Virus record (IMG/VR): IMGVR_UViG_3300020056_001798
Coordinates: 1-56,640 of that record
From: a virus
Length of the DNA stretch: 56,640 nucleotides
Reading direction: 5' to 3' (one strand)
Part shown: positions 9,008 through 14,798 of the stretch, piece by piece
Position numbering within the stretch: the first letter of the stretch is position 1
Layout of the letters: the number at the start of each line of letters is the position of its first letter
Program-made: the position numbers and the translations under genes
Notes under the pieces: generated by a model
What the model was told of the DNA's origin: nothing
Databases searched by the model: none
What the model saw: only the letters and a program-made list of their open reading frames with translations

Positions 9008-9592
9008 ATGCAAAATAAATTGATTTTAACAGATTGTGACGGTGTGCTATTCGATTGGGAATATGCCTACGGACGTTGGATGAAGAAACACGGCTATGAA
9101 GTTGTAGCACCCGGCAATTACAATATGGATGTAAAATATGGCATATCCAAAGACGAAGCAAAAAAGTTATGCCGTATGTTTAATGAAAGTGCGTGGATAA
9201 GAAAACTTCCACCACTGCGTGATGCTATCAAGTATGTTAAAAAATTGAATGAAGAACACGGATTTGTGTTTCACGCAATAACTAGCTTGAGTGATGATTA
9301 TTATGCACAGCATTTACGCACAAAGAACTTGATCGAAATGTTTGGACCTACTGTATTTGAAAAATTTGTATATTTAGATACAGGTGCAGACAAAGATGAA
9401 GCACTTGAGTGTTATCGAGATTCCAATTGTTGGTGGATTGAAGATAAACCTCAAAACGTTGACCTAGGTATTAGTATGGGTCTTAATGGTATTTTAGTTA
9501 ACCACGAACATAACAAAGACTATGCAGGTAATGCAATTTGTGTATGGGATTGGAAAAAAATATACGAAATCGTAACAGGAGGAACAATATGA
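9008..9592 (+). CDS. HAD-superfamily phosphatase, 5'(3')-deoxyribonucleotidase-like
   Basis: A 194-residue HAD hydrolase. Motif I is TDCDGVLFDW (nucleophile Asp), motif II is AITS, and the late motif is WWIEDKPQNVDLG with the metal-binding acidic residues. The cap is small, as in 5'(3')-deoxyribonucleotidases and similar nucleotide phosphatases, so a nucleotide substrate is likely but not proven. It has its own sigma70-like promoter and overlaps the next gene by 4 nt (ATGA). Confidence 0.8.
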   Translation: MQNKLILTDCDGVLFDWEYAYGRWMKKHGYEVVAPGNYNMDVKYGISKDEAKKLCRMFNESAWIRKLPPLRDAIKYVKKLNEEHGFVFHAITSLSDDYYAQHLRTKNLIEMFGPTVFEKFVYLDTGADKDEALECYRDSNCWWIEDKPQNVDLGISMGLNGILVNHEHNKDYAGNAICVWDWKKIYEIVTGGTI

Positions 9593-9765
9593 CTTTACAC
9601 GAAGAAATCGTACAAGCGTTTAATAACTATCTCAAAGAAGCCGAAACCTTTGATGAAAAAGGTGTCAAAGCAGCAGCAACTAGAGCTCGTAAGGCACTCG
9701 GTGATCTAGGCAAACTTACAAAAACACGTAGAGCCGAAATCCAAGATAAAAAGAACGCAATGTAA
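9589..9765 (+). CDS. Hc1-type histone-like DNA-binding protein
   Basis: A 58-residue basic helical protein. The segment FDEKGVKAAATRARKALGDL followed by GKLTKTRRAEIQDKKN resembles the histone H1-like Hc1 family (EKGNKAAxTRARKAL, IQxxKN), which binds and compacts DNA. The start is set by GGAGGA 5 nt upstream and the ATGA overlap with the phosphatase gene. A strong terminator follows immediately. It could act on phage or host nucleoid structure. Confidence 0.75.
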   Translation: MTLHEEIVQAFNNYLKEAETFDEKGVKAAATRARKALGDLGKLTKTRRAEIQDKKNAM

Positions 9766-9767
9766 TC

Positions 9768-9796
9768 AAAAGGGTTGCTTAGTCAACCCTTTTTTT
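9768..9796 (+). terminator. rho-independent terminator
   Basis: 10-bp stem AAAAGGGTTG (9768-9777) with CAACCCTTTT (9784-9793), 6-nt loop, T run to 9796. It ends the phosphatase-histone operon. Confidence 0.9.
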
Positions 9797-9810
9797 ATGA
9801 AAGAAATTTA

Positions 9811-9972
9811 ATGAATCCAGTACCACGCAAGATAGATCCCGAATCACAAAAATTAATTGATGAATGGTTGAAAACTAATAAACCACAGGAATGTGAACCA
9901 TACAAGCGAAGTGAGAATGTAGAATATACAACAGGCTTTTATGGTACAAAGAAAAAGTCAAAAAAGGATTGA
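9811..9972 (+). CDS. small hydrophilic protein, unknown
   Basis: A 53-residue Lys/Glu-rich protein starting 14 nt after the terminator T run. No promoter of either class is evident, so it may depend on read-through. It ends in KKKSKKD. No family recognised. It overlaps the next frame. Confidence 0.55.
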   Translation: MNPVPRKIDPESQKLIDEWLKTNKPQECEPYKRSENVEYTTGFYGTKKKSKKD

Positions 9973-10210
9973 TGTTAGCGCCTACATTTACAAGGAATGT
10001 AAATACGTTATGCTTCGAAATGATCTTAAAGAAGAATACAGATTATTTTATATGGTTAAAGGCCATCTCGACGCCACTCCTGAAACAGTAGTCCAAAGTG
10101 CAGAAGGATATTTCAAACGCCTTTGGTATGATGGTGCCAATGGTGCACCTTTGTATGACTATGCAGAACAGTTCGAACAAGCCTGGAAAGAAAAACAAAA
10201 TGGTATCTAA
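9941..10210 (+). CDS. small soluble protein, unknown
   Basis: An 89-residue frame. The first 23 codons overlap the previous gene, and ATG 10010 (66 residues, with AAGGA upstream at long spacing) is an equally likely start. The body (LKEEYRLFYMVKGHL, then AEGYFKRLWYDGANG) looks like a compact helical protein. No family recognised. The next gene starts 11 nt before its stop. Confidence 0.55.
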   Translation: MVQRKSQKRIDVSAYIYKECKYVMLRNDLKEEYRLFYMVKGHLDATPETVVQSAEGYFKRLWYDGANGAPLYDYAEQFEQAWKEKQNGI

Positions 10211-10412
10211 AAAATTTGATGAACTCAGCACTGATGATTTGTGCTACTTAGAAAAAATATTAGGTGAAAAGTTTGCTCAACAACTAGAAGCAGATCAAAC
10301 CTGGGCTGCAAAAAATCACTATGACCGTCCTGGTAATAAAAAGAAACAAATACTTCGTATTATGGATGCTGTCCGTTCACAAAAACGGTTGACAAGTGTA
10401 GCCAAGTGGTAG
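10200..10412 (+). CDS. small helical protein, unknown
   Basis: A 70-residue charged helical protein (MVSKKFDELSTDDLCYLEKI) overlapping the previous gene by 11 nt. It ends 1 nt before the TATAAATA at 10413. The TTGACA of the tmRNA promoter lies inside its last codons. No family recognised. Confidence 0.6.
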   Translation: MVSKKFDELSTDDLCYLEKILGEKFAQQLEADQTWAAKNHYDRPGNKKKQILRIMDAVRSQKRLTSVAKW

Positions 10413-10420
10413 TATAAATA
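10389..10420 (+). promoter_or_regulatory. dual promoter of the tmRNA (sigma70 -35 plus late TATAAATA)
   Basis: TTGACA 10389-10394 and, 18 nt later, TATAAATA 10413-10420. The same bases serve as a sigma70 -10 (TATAAA) and a perfect T4-late box. This would allow tmRNA synthesis throughout infection. Confidence 0.65.
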
Positions 10421-10421
10421 A

Positions 10422-10700
10422 ACTGTAACGTTGAAGCCAATCAACGACGAACTGGACGGGAGTTCGAATCTCCCCACCTCCACCAATAAACTTCTATGGG
10501 GGTGTTCCGGGAATCGACAGGCGTAATAGAGAACGTGGAGTTACCGGTAGGCGAGACCGTAAATCAGCAAACACAATAATTGCAAACAGCAATTTTAAAC
10601 CTGAACTTTTCTTTGACGCAGAAGTCTTAGAAGCAGCCTAAGGGCAAGTTCGCGGTATAGGCTCCACCGGGCAACAGAACGGGCCTGCTACATTTTAGCG
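10422..10700 (+). ncRNA. ssrA: circularly permuted (two-piece) tmRNA
   Basis: The acceptor piece lies first. It has T arm GGGAG-loop-CTCCC (10458-10474), acceptor strand CACCTCC (10475-10481) and an encoded ACCA ending at 10485. After only 12 nt, the coding piece begins at 10498 with GGGGGTG, which pairs with CACCTCC (one G-U), followed by the D-loop-like GGGAATCGACAGG. The tag frame starts at GCA 10582 after the typical ATAATT context and reads ANSNFKPELFFDAEVLEAA before TAA at 10639-10641. The 5' and 3' limits (about 10422 and 10700) are estimates. tmRNA frees stalled ribosomes and tags the product for proteolysis; ClpS and ClpP are encoded in the same window. A permuted gene is the form found in alphaproteobacteria and some marine cyanobacteria. 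Confidence 0.9.
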
Positions 10701-10712
10701 CACCTTTAGTTG

Positions 10713-10741
10713 TTGACTTCTCTTACAATCCGTGCTATATA
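10713..10741 (+). promoter_or_regulatory. sigma70-like promoter with start-codon inverted repeat
   Basis: TTGACT 10713-10718, a 17-nt spacer ending GTGC, and TATATA 10736-10741. ATCCGTG in the spacer (10728-10734) is the exact complement of CACGGAT (10761-10767), which covers the start codon of the next gene. Confidence 0.7.
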
Positions 10742-10765
10742 TTATTACACACATAGGAGACACGG

Positions 10766-10861
10766 ATGTTAAAATTCTTTTTAAACCTTTTCAAAATAGA
10801 AACCCCAAACGGTGTGCTACACAGAGCTCATACAACAAAGTATGAGGATCTATGTCAATGA
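10766..10861 (+). CDS. 31-residue basic/hydrophobic small protein
   Basis: A short frame (MLKFFLNLFKIETPNGV and onward) with a good TAGGAGA ribosome-binding site and its own promoter. It overlaps the next start by 10 nt. It is the first gene of the 10.77-11.84 kb operon. The N-terminus is amphipathic or membrane-associating. No family recognised. Confidence 0.6.
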   Translation: MLKFFLNLFKIETPNGVLHRAHTTKYEDLCQ

Positions 10862-11073
10862 GTGATGATGTAAGAGCAGCCGCACAAAAACAAGCAGAAC
10901 AAGCAATGGATGGGTTTATCCTTTGGAGCAAACGAGCTACACTATGGAGCGCATTCTTTTTATGTGTTGTTGTATTTGCTTGCAACAGCGGCGTAGAAAC
11001 AGGACCGAACGCAACAGGAAGTGGCTATAACGGCGAACAGTATAGCCCAAGTAATTTGAGCGTAAAAAAATGA
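10852..11073 (+). CDS. small membrane protein, unknown
   Basis: A 73-residue protein. A polar N-terminal helix (about 25 residues) precedes one membrane segment (ATLWSAFFLCVVVFAC) and a small Gly/Ser/Asn-rich tail. The Cys after the hydrophobic run hints at a lipid-anchor site, but the preceding helix is too long for a standard lipoprotein signal. The start is ATG 10852, or ATG 10858. It is coupled to both neighbours by overlaps. Confidence 0.6.
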   Translation: MSMSDDVRAAAQKQAEQAMDGFILWSKRATLWSAFFLCVVVFACNSGVETGPNATGSGYNGEQYSPSNLSVKK

Positions 11074-11198
11074 TAGAAGTTATCGGTATATTTAGAGACA
11101 AAACTGTCAAAAAAATATTTGATAATGTATTAGATGCAATAGATTTTAGGGACGATCTAGATGCACAGTATGCTAAAGTAATATGGAGGGCATTATGA
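11070..11198 (+). CDS. 42-residue small protein, unknown
   Basis: A frame reading MIEVIGIFRDKTVKKIFDNV and ending VIWRAL, overlapping the previous gene as ATGA and the next as TATGA. Such coupling on both sides supports real translation. No family recognised. Confidence 0.5.
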   Translation: MIEVIGIFRDKTVKKIFDNVLDAIDFRDDLDAQYAKVIWRAL

Positions 11199-11413
11199 AA
11201 CCTAATTTAAAGTTTGAACTTAGCGTAAAGGACATTCGTATTATCGAAGAAGCACTAAACAATAAAGTTATGCGCAGAAGTCAGCGGATACTTGACGGAG
11301 AAGATCCTGAAATCTTGCAAACAGAAGCAGCAGAGATAAGGGATTTACTAGGACGAATTCACAACCAGAAGAACTGGTATCGTCCAAACAACGCAATCTA
11401 TGTAGGAGGATAA
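11195..11413 (+). CDS. small helical protein, unknown
   Basis: A 72-residue charged protein (MKPNLKFELSVKDIRIIEEA and onward) with GGAGGG just upstream of ATG 11195. It overlaps the 42-residue gene and ends 1 nt before the pseudoazurin start. Predicted helical, soluble. Function unknown. Confidence 0.6.
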   Translation: MKPNLKFELSVKDIRIIEEALNNKVMRRSQRILDGEDPEILQTEAAEIRDLLGRIHNQKNWYRPNNAIYVGG

Positions 11414-11414
11414 G

Positions 11415-11837
11415 ATGCGGATTTTTTTAACTACACTAGGACTAATTTTTGCAATGGCCACAGGAGCGTTGGCAGCAGATATCTCAATCGATATGTTGAA
11501 CAAACGTGACGACGGTGCTAAGATGGTGTATTCAGAAGACATTGCACGTATTGATGTAGGTGACACCATTACTTGGCTACCAAAAAGTAAAGGTCACAAT
11601 GTAGAATTTATCGCGGGCCCAGATGGTTGGGAAGCACCAAAGAAATCAAAACAAGGCAAAGAATATGCCTACACATTTGATACACCGGGTGTTTATTTGT
11701 ATCAATGCACACCACACAAGTCAATGGGTATGATTGCCATTGTAGTTGTAGGTGATGGCGATAACGATATCTCAGGTGCTAAGGTAAAAGGCAAGTCTAA
11801 GAAAAAACTAAAAGAGCTTTTAGCTAACCTATCCTAG
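11415..11837 (+). CDS. periplasmic blue-copper protein, pseudoazurin-like
   Basis: A 140-residue precursor with a signal peptide cleaved near ALA-AD (residues 18-22). The mature part matches pseudoazurin: type-1 copper ligands are His61 (GHNVE), Cys98 (YQCTPH), His101 and Met106, with the Cys+3/Cys+8 spacing of the family. Pseudoazurin carries electrons in the periplasm between respiratory complexes and reductases or oxidases. The C-terminal ~25 residues are a Lys-rich tail. It is last in a small-gene operon and is followed by a terminator. Cyanophages are known to carry plastocyanin; a pseudoazurin points to a proteobacterial electron-transfer chain. Confidence 0.87.
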   Translation: MRIFLTTLGLIFAMATGALAADISIDMLNKRDDGAKMVYSEDIARIDVGDTITWLPKSKGHNVEFIAGPDGWEAPKKSKQGKEYAYTFDTPGVYLYQCTPHKSMGMIAIVVVGDGDNDISGAKVKGKSKKKLKELLANLS

Positions 11838-11839
11838 TG

Positions 11840-11869
11840 TTGCACAGATACAACACTTAATGCTATTAT
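11840..11869 (+). promoter_or_regulatory. possible sigma70-like promoter
   Basis: TTGCAC 11840-11845, 18 nt, TATTAT 11864-11869 (or TATAAT 11867-11872). It lies between pseudoazurin and the terminator at 11928, so its immediate product would be a short RNA, or read-through to the beta-barrel gene. Confidence 0.5.
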
Positions 11870-11927
11870 AATCAAGAATAGTTCTTATTTAGGTTATACA
11901 CATCTAAAAATATGTAAATAAAAAGTC

Positions 11928-11958
11928 AAAAGGGCAAGCTGATCACTTGCCCTTTTTT
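11928..11958 (+). terminator. rho-independent terminator
   Basis: 11-bp stem AAAAGGGCAAG (11928-11938) with CTTGCCCTTTT (11946-11956), 7-nt loop, T run to 11958. It lies 35 nt before the beta-barrel gene. Confidence 0.9.
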
Positions 11959-11992
11959 ACGCAATAACAAAAATAAAAAGAAAGGTAAATTA

Positions 11993-12775
11993 ATGCGCAA
12001 TGTATTTATTTTAGCAGCAGCCGCAGCAATGGCCGCGACTGTAGCAAACGCAGACACTGTTAATCCAATGCCGGTAGGTGCAATGCTAACTGGCTCAATG
12101 GAAGTTGAAATCAACAGTGACAAAGAAGCAACTCTTACACTAGGTGCAGGCCTAAGTGCAGGTAATGTTGCATTTGGTTCATTCAATGTTGAATCAGTAG
12201 ACGGTGGTACTTTTACACTAGACCAATGGCAAATTGGTGCAGATGTTGCAGGAGCAACACTATCATTTGGTGATCAAGACGGTGTATTTGTTGAAGGCGA
12301 AAACGGTGCAACATTAGCAGCGCCAGCAATGGAAGAATCACTTAAAGTATCTGTAGGCGATGCACAAGTTGCAGTAGGCTTAACAGATTGGAATGCAGAT
12401 ATCTCAGACATTTCAAATGTTCAAGGTGCTTACACAATGGGAACAGGATTTGCATCAATCACAGCAAGTGGTGACTACAACCTAGACACAGAAAACTGGA
12501 CACTAGGTGGTCGTGCTGACGGAGTTGAAGTTGCAAACATTATGCTAGGTTCAACATTAACATACGGTTCAGCAGACGAGCAAATTGCTTTTGAAGTTGA
12601 TGGTTCTATGATGGGTCTAACAGCATATGCAAACGGTGATGCAGATGATGTGCTACAGAACGTAGGTGCTTCATACGGTCGTACAGTTTCAGGTTTAGAA
12701 CTAGGTACAGAACTAAACTACAACCTAGACTCAGAAGAGTTTACTCCAAGTGTAACAGTTGGTTTTAGTTTCTAA
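11993..12775 (+). CDS. outer-membrane beta-barrel (porin-like) protein
   Basis: A 260-residue precursor with a signal peptide (MRNVFILAAAAAMAATVANA) and a mature part made of alternating hydrophobic/polar strands with Gly turns. It ends in the outer-membrane signature VTVGFSF (C-terminal Phe), the recognition signal of the Bam machinery. It is acidic and poor in Cys, as porins are. The next features are a weak hairpin and a membrane protein gene. In an infected cell it would insert into the host outer membrane; roles such as altered permeability or superinfection exclusion are inference. I cannot assign a porin subfamily. Confidence 0.8.
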   Translation: MRNVFILAAAAAMAATVANADTVNPMPVGAMLTGSMEVEINSDKEATLTLGAGLSAGNVAFGSFNVESVDGGTFTLDQWQIGADVAGATLSFGDQDGVFVEGENGATLAAPAMEESLKVSVGDAQVAVGLTDWNADISDISNVQGAYTMGTGFASITASGDYNLDTENWTLGGRADGVEVANIMLGSTLTYGSADEQIAFEVDGSMMGLTAYANGDADDVLQNVGASYGRTVSGLELGTELNYNLDSEEFTPSVTVGFSF

Positions 12776-12801
12776 GAAAAACACATAGAAGAAACAGTGT
12801 A

Positions 12802-12827
12802 AAAGGGCGGTGGCAACATCGCCCTTT
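12802..12827 (+). terminator. hairpin, weak terminator
   Basis: 8-bp stem AAAGGGCG (12802-12809) with CGCCCTTT (12820-12827). Only a short T tract follows, so termination may be partial. Confidence 0.6.
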
Positions 12828-12871
12828 AGTCTTGACTAAATAACGTAGTATATAACTGTAAAGGAATTCCT

Positions 12872-13213
12872 ATGAACGCAAAATTTGGAATAGGTGTTGT
12901 TATAGCGATCGTTATGCAAGTAAGTGCATTTGTATGGTGGACAGCACAACAAGCACAAACAATAGAAACACTCAAGGGGGAAGTAAGTGAACTAACAAGT
13001 CGTATGGCAGTTGAAGATGAAATCAATATGGCACGTGACTTAAAAGATATGAAAGAACAACTTGCAGAACACGAACAATGGATATCTGAAAACTACGAAG
13101 AAATTTTAATGTTAATTGACTTTGCAAAGTTTACAGAAAACAAATGGGCAGACTCGTATGCAACAGACGACACATACGAACGCAAATGGGGTAACAAACC
13201 GCCACAAGAATAA
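12872..13213 (+). CDS. N-terminally membrane-anchored coiled-coil protein
   Basis: A 113-residue protein. Residues ~5-25 form one membrane segment (FGIGVVIAIVMQVSAFVWW). Residues ~28-75 form an acidic coiled coil (heptads in IETLKGEVSELTSRM). The tail is polar and Pro-rich. This is the architecture of an i-spanin or other inner-membrane lysis accessory, and a lysin lies 1.4 kb away, but that is a guess from shape. The start is preceded by AAGGAATTCCT, a palindrome containing the ribosome-binding site. Confidence 0.6.
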   Translation: MNAKFGIGVVIAIVMQVSAFVWWTAQQAQTIETLKGEVSELTSRMAVEDEINMARDLKDMKEQLAEHEQWISENYEEILMLIDFAKFTENKWADSYATDDTYERKWGNKPPQE

Positions 13214-13235
13214 GCATTAACAAGAGAGGGCAAAA

Positions 13236-13733
13236 ATGCAACAAAATGAATATGACGTCACAGTTATTAAGGTAGTCGACGGTGACACTGTTGACGTAGA
13301 TATTGACTTAGGATTTGGTGTAACACTGAGAGATGAACGTGTTCGAATTATGGGGATAGATACTCCTGAATCACGCACAAGAGATAAAGTAGAAGATCTA
13401 TTTGGTGAAGCAGCAAAGGCTAGATTGAAAGAACTCCTTCAAGATGGCGGCAAACTAATTACAACTGAAAACAAAAAAGGCGAAGATATGAAAGGCAAGT
13501 TCGGACGTATCTTAGGCGACTTCAAAGTAGAACGCTATGAAGGACAACCAGCAGAGCGTGTTACAGATATCCTTATTGAAGAAGGTCACGCAGTAGCATA
13601 CTTTGGCGGATCAAAAGAAGAGATTGCTCTAAAGCACGAGGCAAATAGACAGAAGTTGTTGCGTGAAGGTGTTATTGCACAAGAAGATTACGATGCAGCA
13701 GTCGCTCTAATGGAAGGAAAGAAAAACAGTTGA
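13236..13733 (+). CDS. staphylococcal-nuclease-like (thermonuclease) protein
   Basis: A 165-residue SNase-fold protein. Family landmarks: VVDGDTVDVDIDLG (metal-binding Asp region), RVRIMGIDTPES (catalytic Arg and Glu), and GKFGRILGDF (second Arg). No signal peptide is present, so it acts in the cytoplasm, perhaps on host DNA or RNA. GAGAGGGC precedes the ATG. Its stop codon is at the edge of the next promoter and a 13-bp inverted repeat. Confidence 0.85.
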   Translation: MQQNEYDVTVIKVVDGDTVDVDIDLGFGVTLRDERVRIMGIDTPESRTRDKVEDLFGEAAKARLKELLQDGGKLITTENKKGEDMKGKFGRILGDFKVERYEGQPAERVTDILIEEGHAVAYFGGSKEEIALKHEANRQKLLREGVIAQEDYDAAVALMEGKKNS

Positions 13734-13758
13734 CAACCCCTCAAACTCCTGCTATAAT
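13730..13758 (+). promoter_or_regulatory. sigma70-like promoter with consensus -10
   Basis: TTGACA 13730-13735, a 17-nt spacer ending TGC, and TATAAT 13753-13758. One of the best matches in the window. The left arm of the 13-bp inverted repeat overlaps it. Confidence 0.85.
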
Positions 13759-13789
13759 AGTAACACTATTAACAAAATAGCAGGAGTTT
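13743..13789 (+). promoter_or_regulatory. 13-bp inverted repeat joining promoter and Shine-Dalgarno site
   Basis: AAACTCCTGCTAT (13743-13755) is perfectly complementary to ATAGCAGGAGTTT (13777-13789). A nested 6-bp hairpin (13756-13761 with 13765-13770) fills the loop. The right arm contains AGGAG, the ribosome-binding site of the gene at 13794, and is followed by TTTT. RNA reading in from upstream can fold and hide the site, or terminate. RNA started at the 13753 promoter begins near 13765 and lacks the left arm, so its site stays open. Confidence 0.8.
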
Positions 13790-13793
13790 TATT

Positions 13794-14222
13794 ATGACGA
13801 TGCATTTAGTAGGGCCGTATATGACTACGACCAACTACAAGAAGCGTAAGCCTAAGAAACTAACCAACAATCAAAGACTTAAACTAGAACAAGAATGGCG
13901 AGCATACAACAAACGTATGCGGCAACAAAACTGTCATTCGGCACAGTTCGAGCAGTTCGAACAGTATCTTTCGTACCTTCGCGGCGAACACAAACCACGC
14001 AAAAAAGAGTTTGAAACATACAAACCAAAACCTACCGTACATCGCGAAACCAAGCAATATCCTAGCCTATCTAATAACATTGCAGGATTTGCACCTCGTA
14101 AAGAATCACAACAATATACAGGAGACCTTATCGTTGGCATTGGCACTATGCACAAATCTAATGCTGTACCTATTATGCGAGGTACTAATGAAGCAAAAGA
14201 TCTTGCAAGAATGCGCCGGTAA
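13794..14222 (+). CDS. conserved phage protein of unknown function
   Basis: A 142-residue basic protein. It begins MHLVGPYMTTTNYKKRK after MT and ends with IGTMHKSNAVPIMRGTNEAK and RMRR. I recall similar proteins (with MHKSNxVP) in many tailed phages, none with a known role. It is Arg/Lys-rich and soluble, compatible with nucleic-acid binding. Translation is probably controlled by the inverted repeat covering its ribosome-binding site. Confidence 0.75.
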   Translation: MTMHLVGPYMTTTNYKKRKPKKLTNNQRLKLEQEWRAYNKRMRQQNCHSAQFEQFEQYLSYLRGEHKPRKKEFETYKPKPTVHRETKQYPSLSNNIAGFAPRKESQQYTGDLIVGIGTMHKSNAVPIMRGTNEAKDLARMRR

Positions 14223-14243
14223 ATAACGTGAGGGGATAAATCA

Positions 14244-14753
14244 ATGAAACATCTAATTTTGACAACAGTAATGTTGTTTGTTGCCGCTACGGCAAATGCT
14301 CAAGAACTTTTTACAAAAGATGCGCATCCAGAGGAATATTGTCTAGCTCTTAACATTTACCACGAAGCACGAGGATCTAATTTTGCAGATCAGGTTGCTG
14401 TAGCTGATGTTGTTCTTAATCGAGTAGATGACAGTAGATATCCGAATTCGGTATGTAATGTTGTGTACGATGGACGCCATAAACCTAGCTGGAAAACAGG
14501 GGAGCCTGTTCCTATCCGAAATCAATGTCAGTTTAGTTGGTATTGTGATGGTAAATCAGACGATCCAAAAGACACAGATGCGTGGCGCAAAGCACAACAA
14601 ACAGCATATATGATTGTGAACTATGGTGACTTTAGAGGTATTACTGAAGGGTCTACACATTATCACGCAACTTATGTTGCGCCAAGTTGGGCACGGGGAT
14701 TTCAACTCATTGGCCGTATAGGAGATCATATCTATTATAGGTGGAATGATTAA
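14244..14753 (+). CDS. secreted cell-wall hydrolase, SleB/hydrolase-2 family lysin
   Basis: A 169-residue precursor with a signal peptide (KHLILTTVMLFVAATANA). The mature part matches the SleB-type cell-wall hydrolase domain: ALNIYHEARGSNFADQVAVA with the catalytic Glu in YHEARG, VLNRV, CQFSWYCDG and THYHATYVAPSWARG. These enzymes cut peptidoglycan glycan strands. The signal peptide would allow Sec export without a holin. It is the best candidate for the endolysin in this window. Confidence 0.87.
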   Translation: MKHLILTTVMLFVAATANAQELFTKDAHPEEYCLALNIYHEARGSNFADQVAVADVVLNRVDDSRYPNSVCNVVYDGRHKPSWKTGEPVPIRNQCQFSWYCDGKSDDPKDTDAWRKAQQTAYMIVNYGDFRGITEGSTHYHATYVAPSWARGFQLIGRIGDHIYYRWND

Positions 14754-14777
14754 ATTACAGTTTAATTTGGAGATCAT

Positions 14778-14798
14778 ATGGGGTTAAATATTATATGA
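14778..14798 (+). CDS. six-codon upstream mini-ORF
   Basis: ATG at 14778 preceded by GGAGA reads M-G-L-N-I-I-stop. Its TGA (14796-14798) overlaps the ATG (14795) of the large membrane protein, which lacks a clear site of its own. This suggests translation by termination-reinitiation. Confidence 0.4.
   Translation: MGLNII

Noticed and set aside
12802-12827. Calling this hairpin a strong rho-independent terminator
   Set aside because: The following T tract is short and broken (TTTAGTCTTG), so it is recorded only as a weak hairpin.
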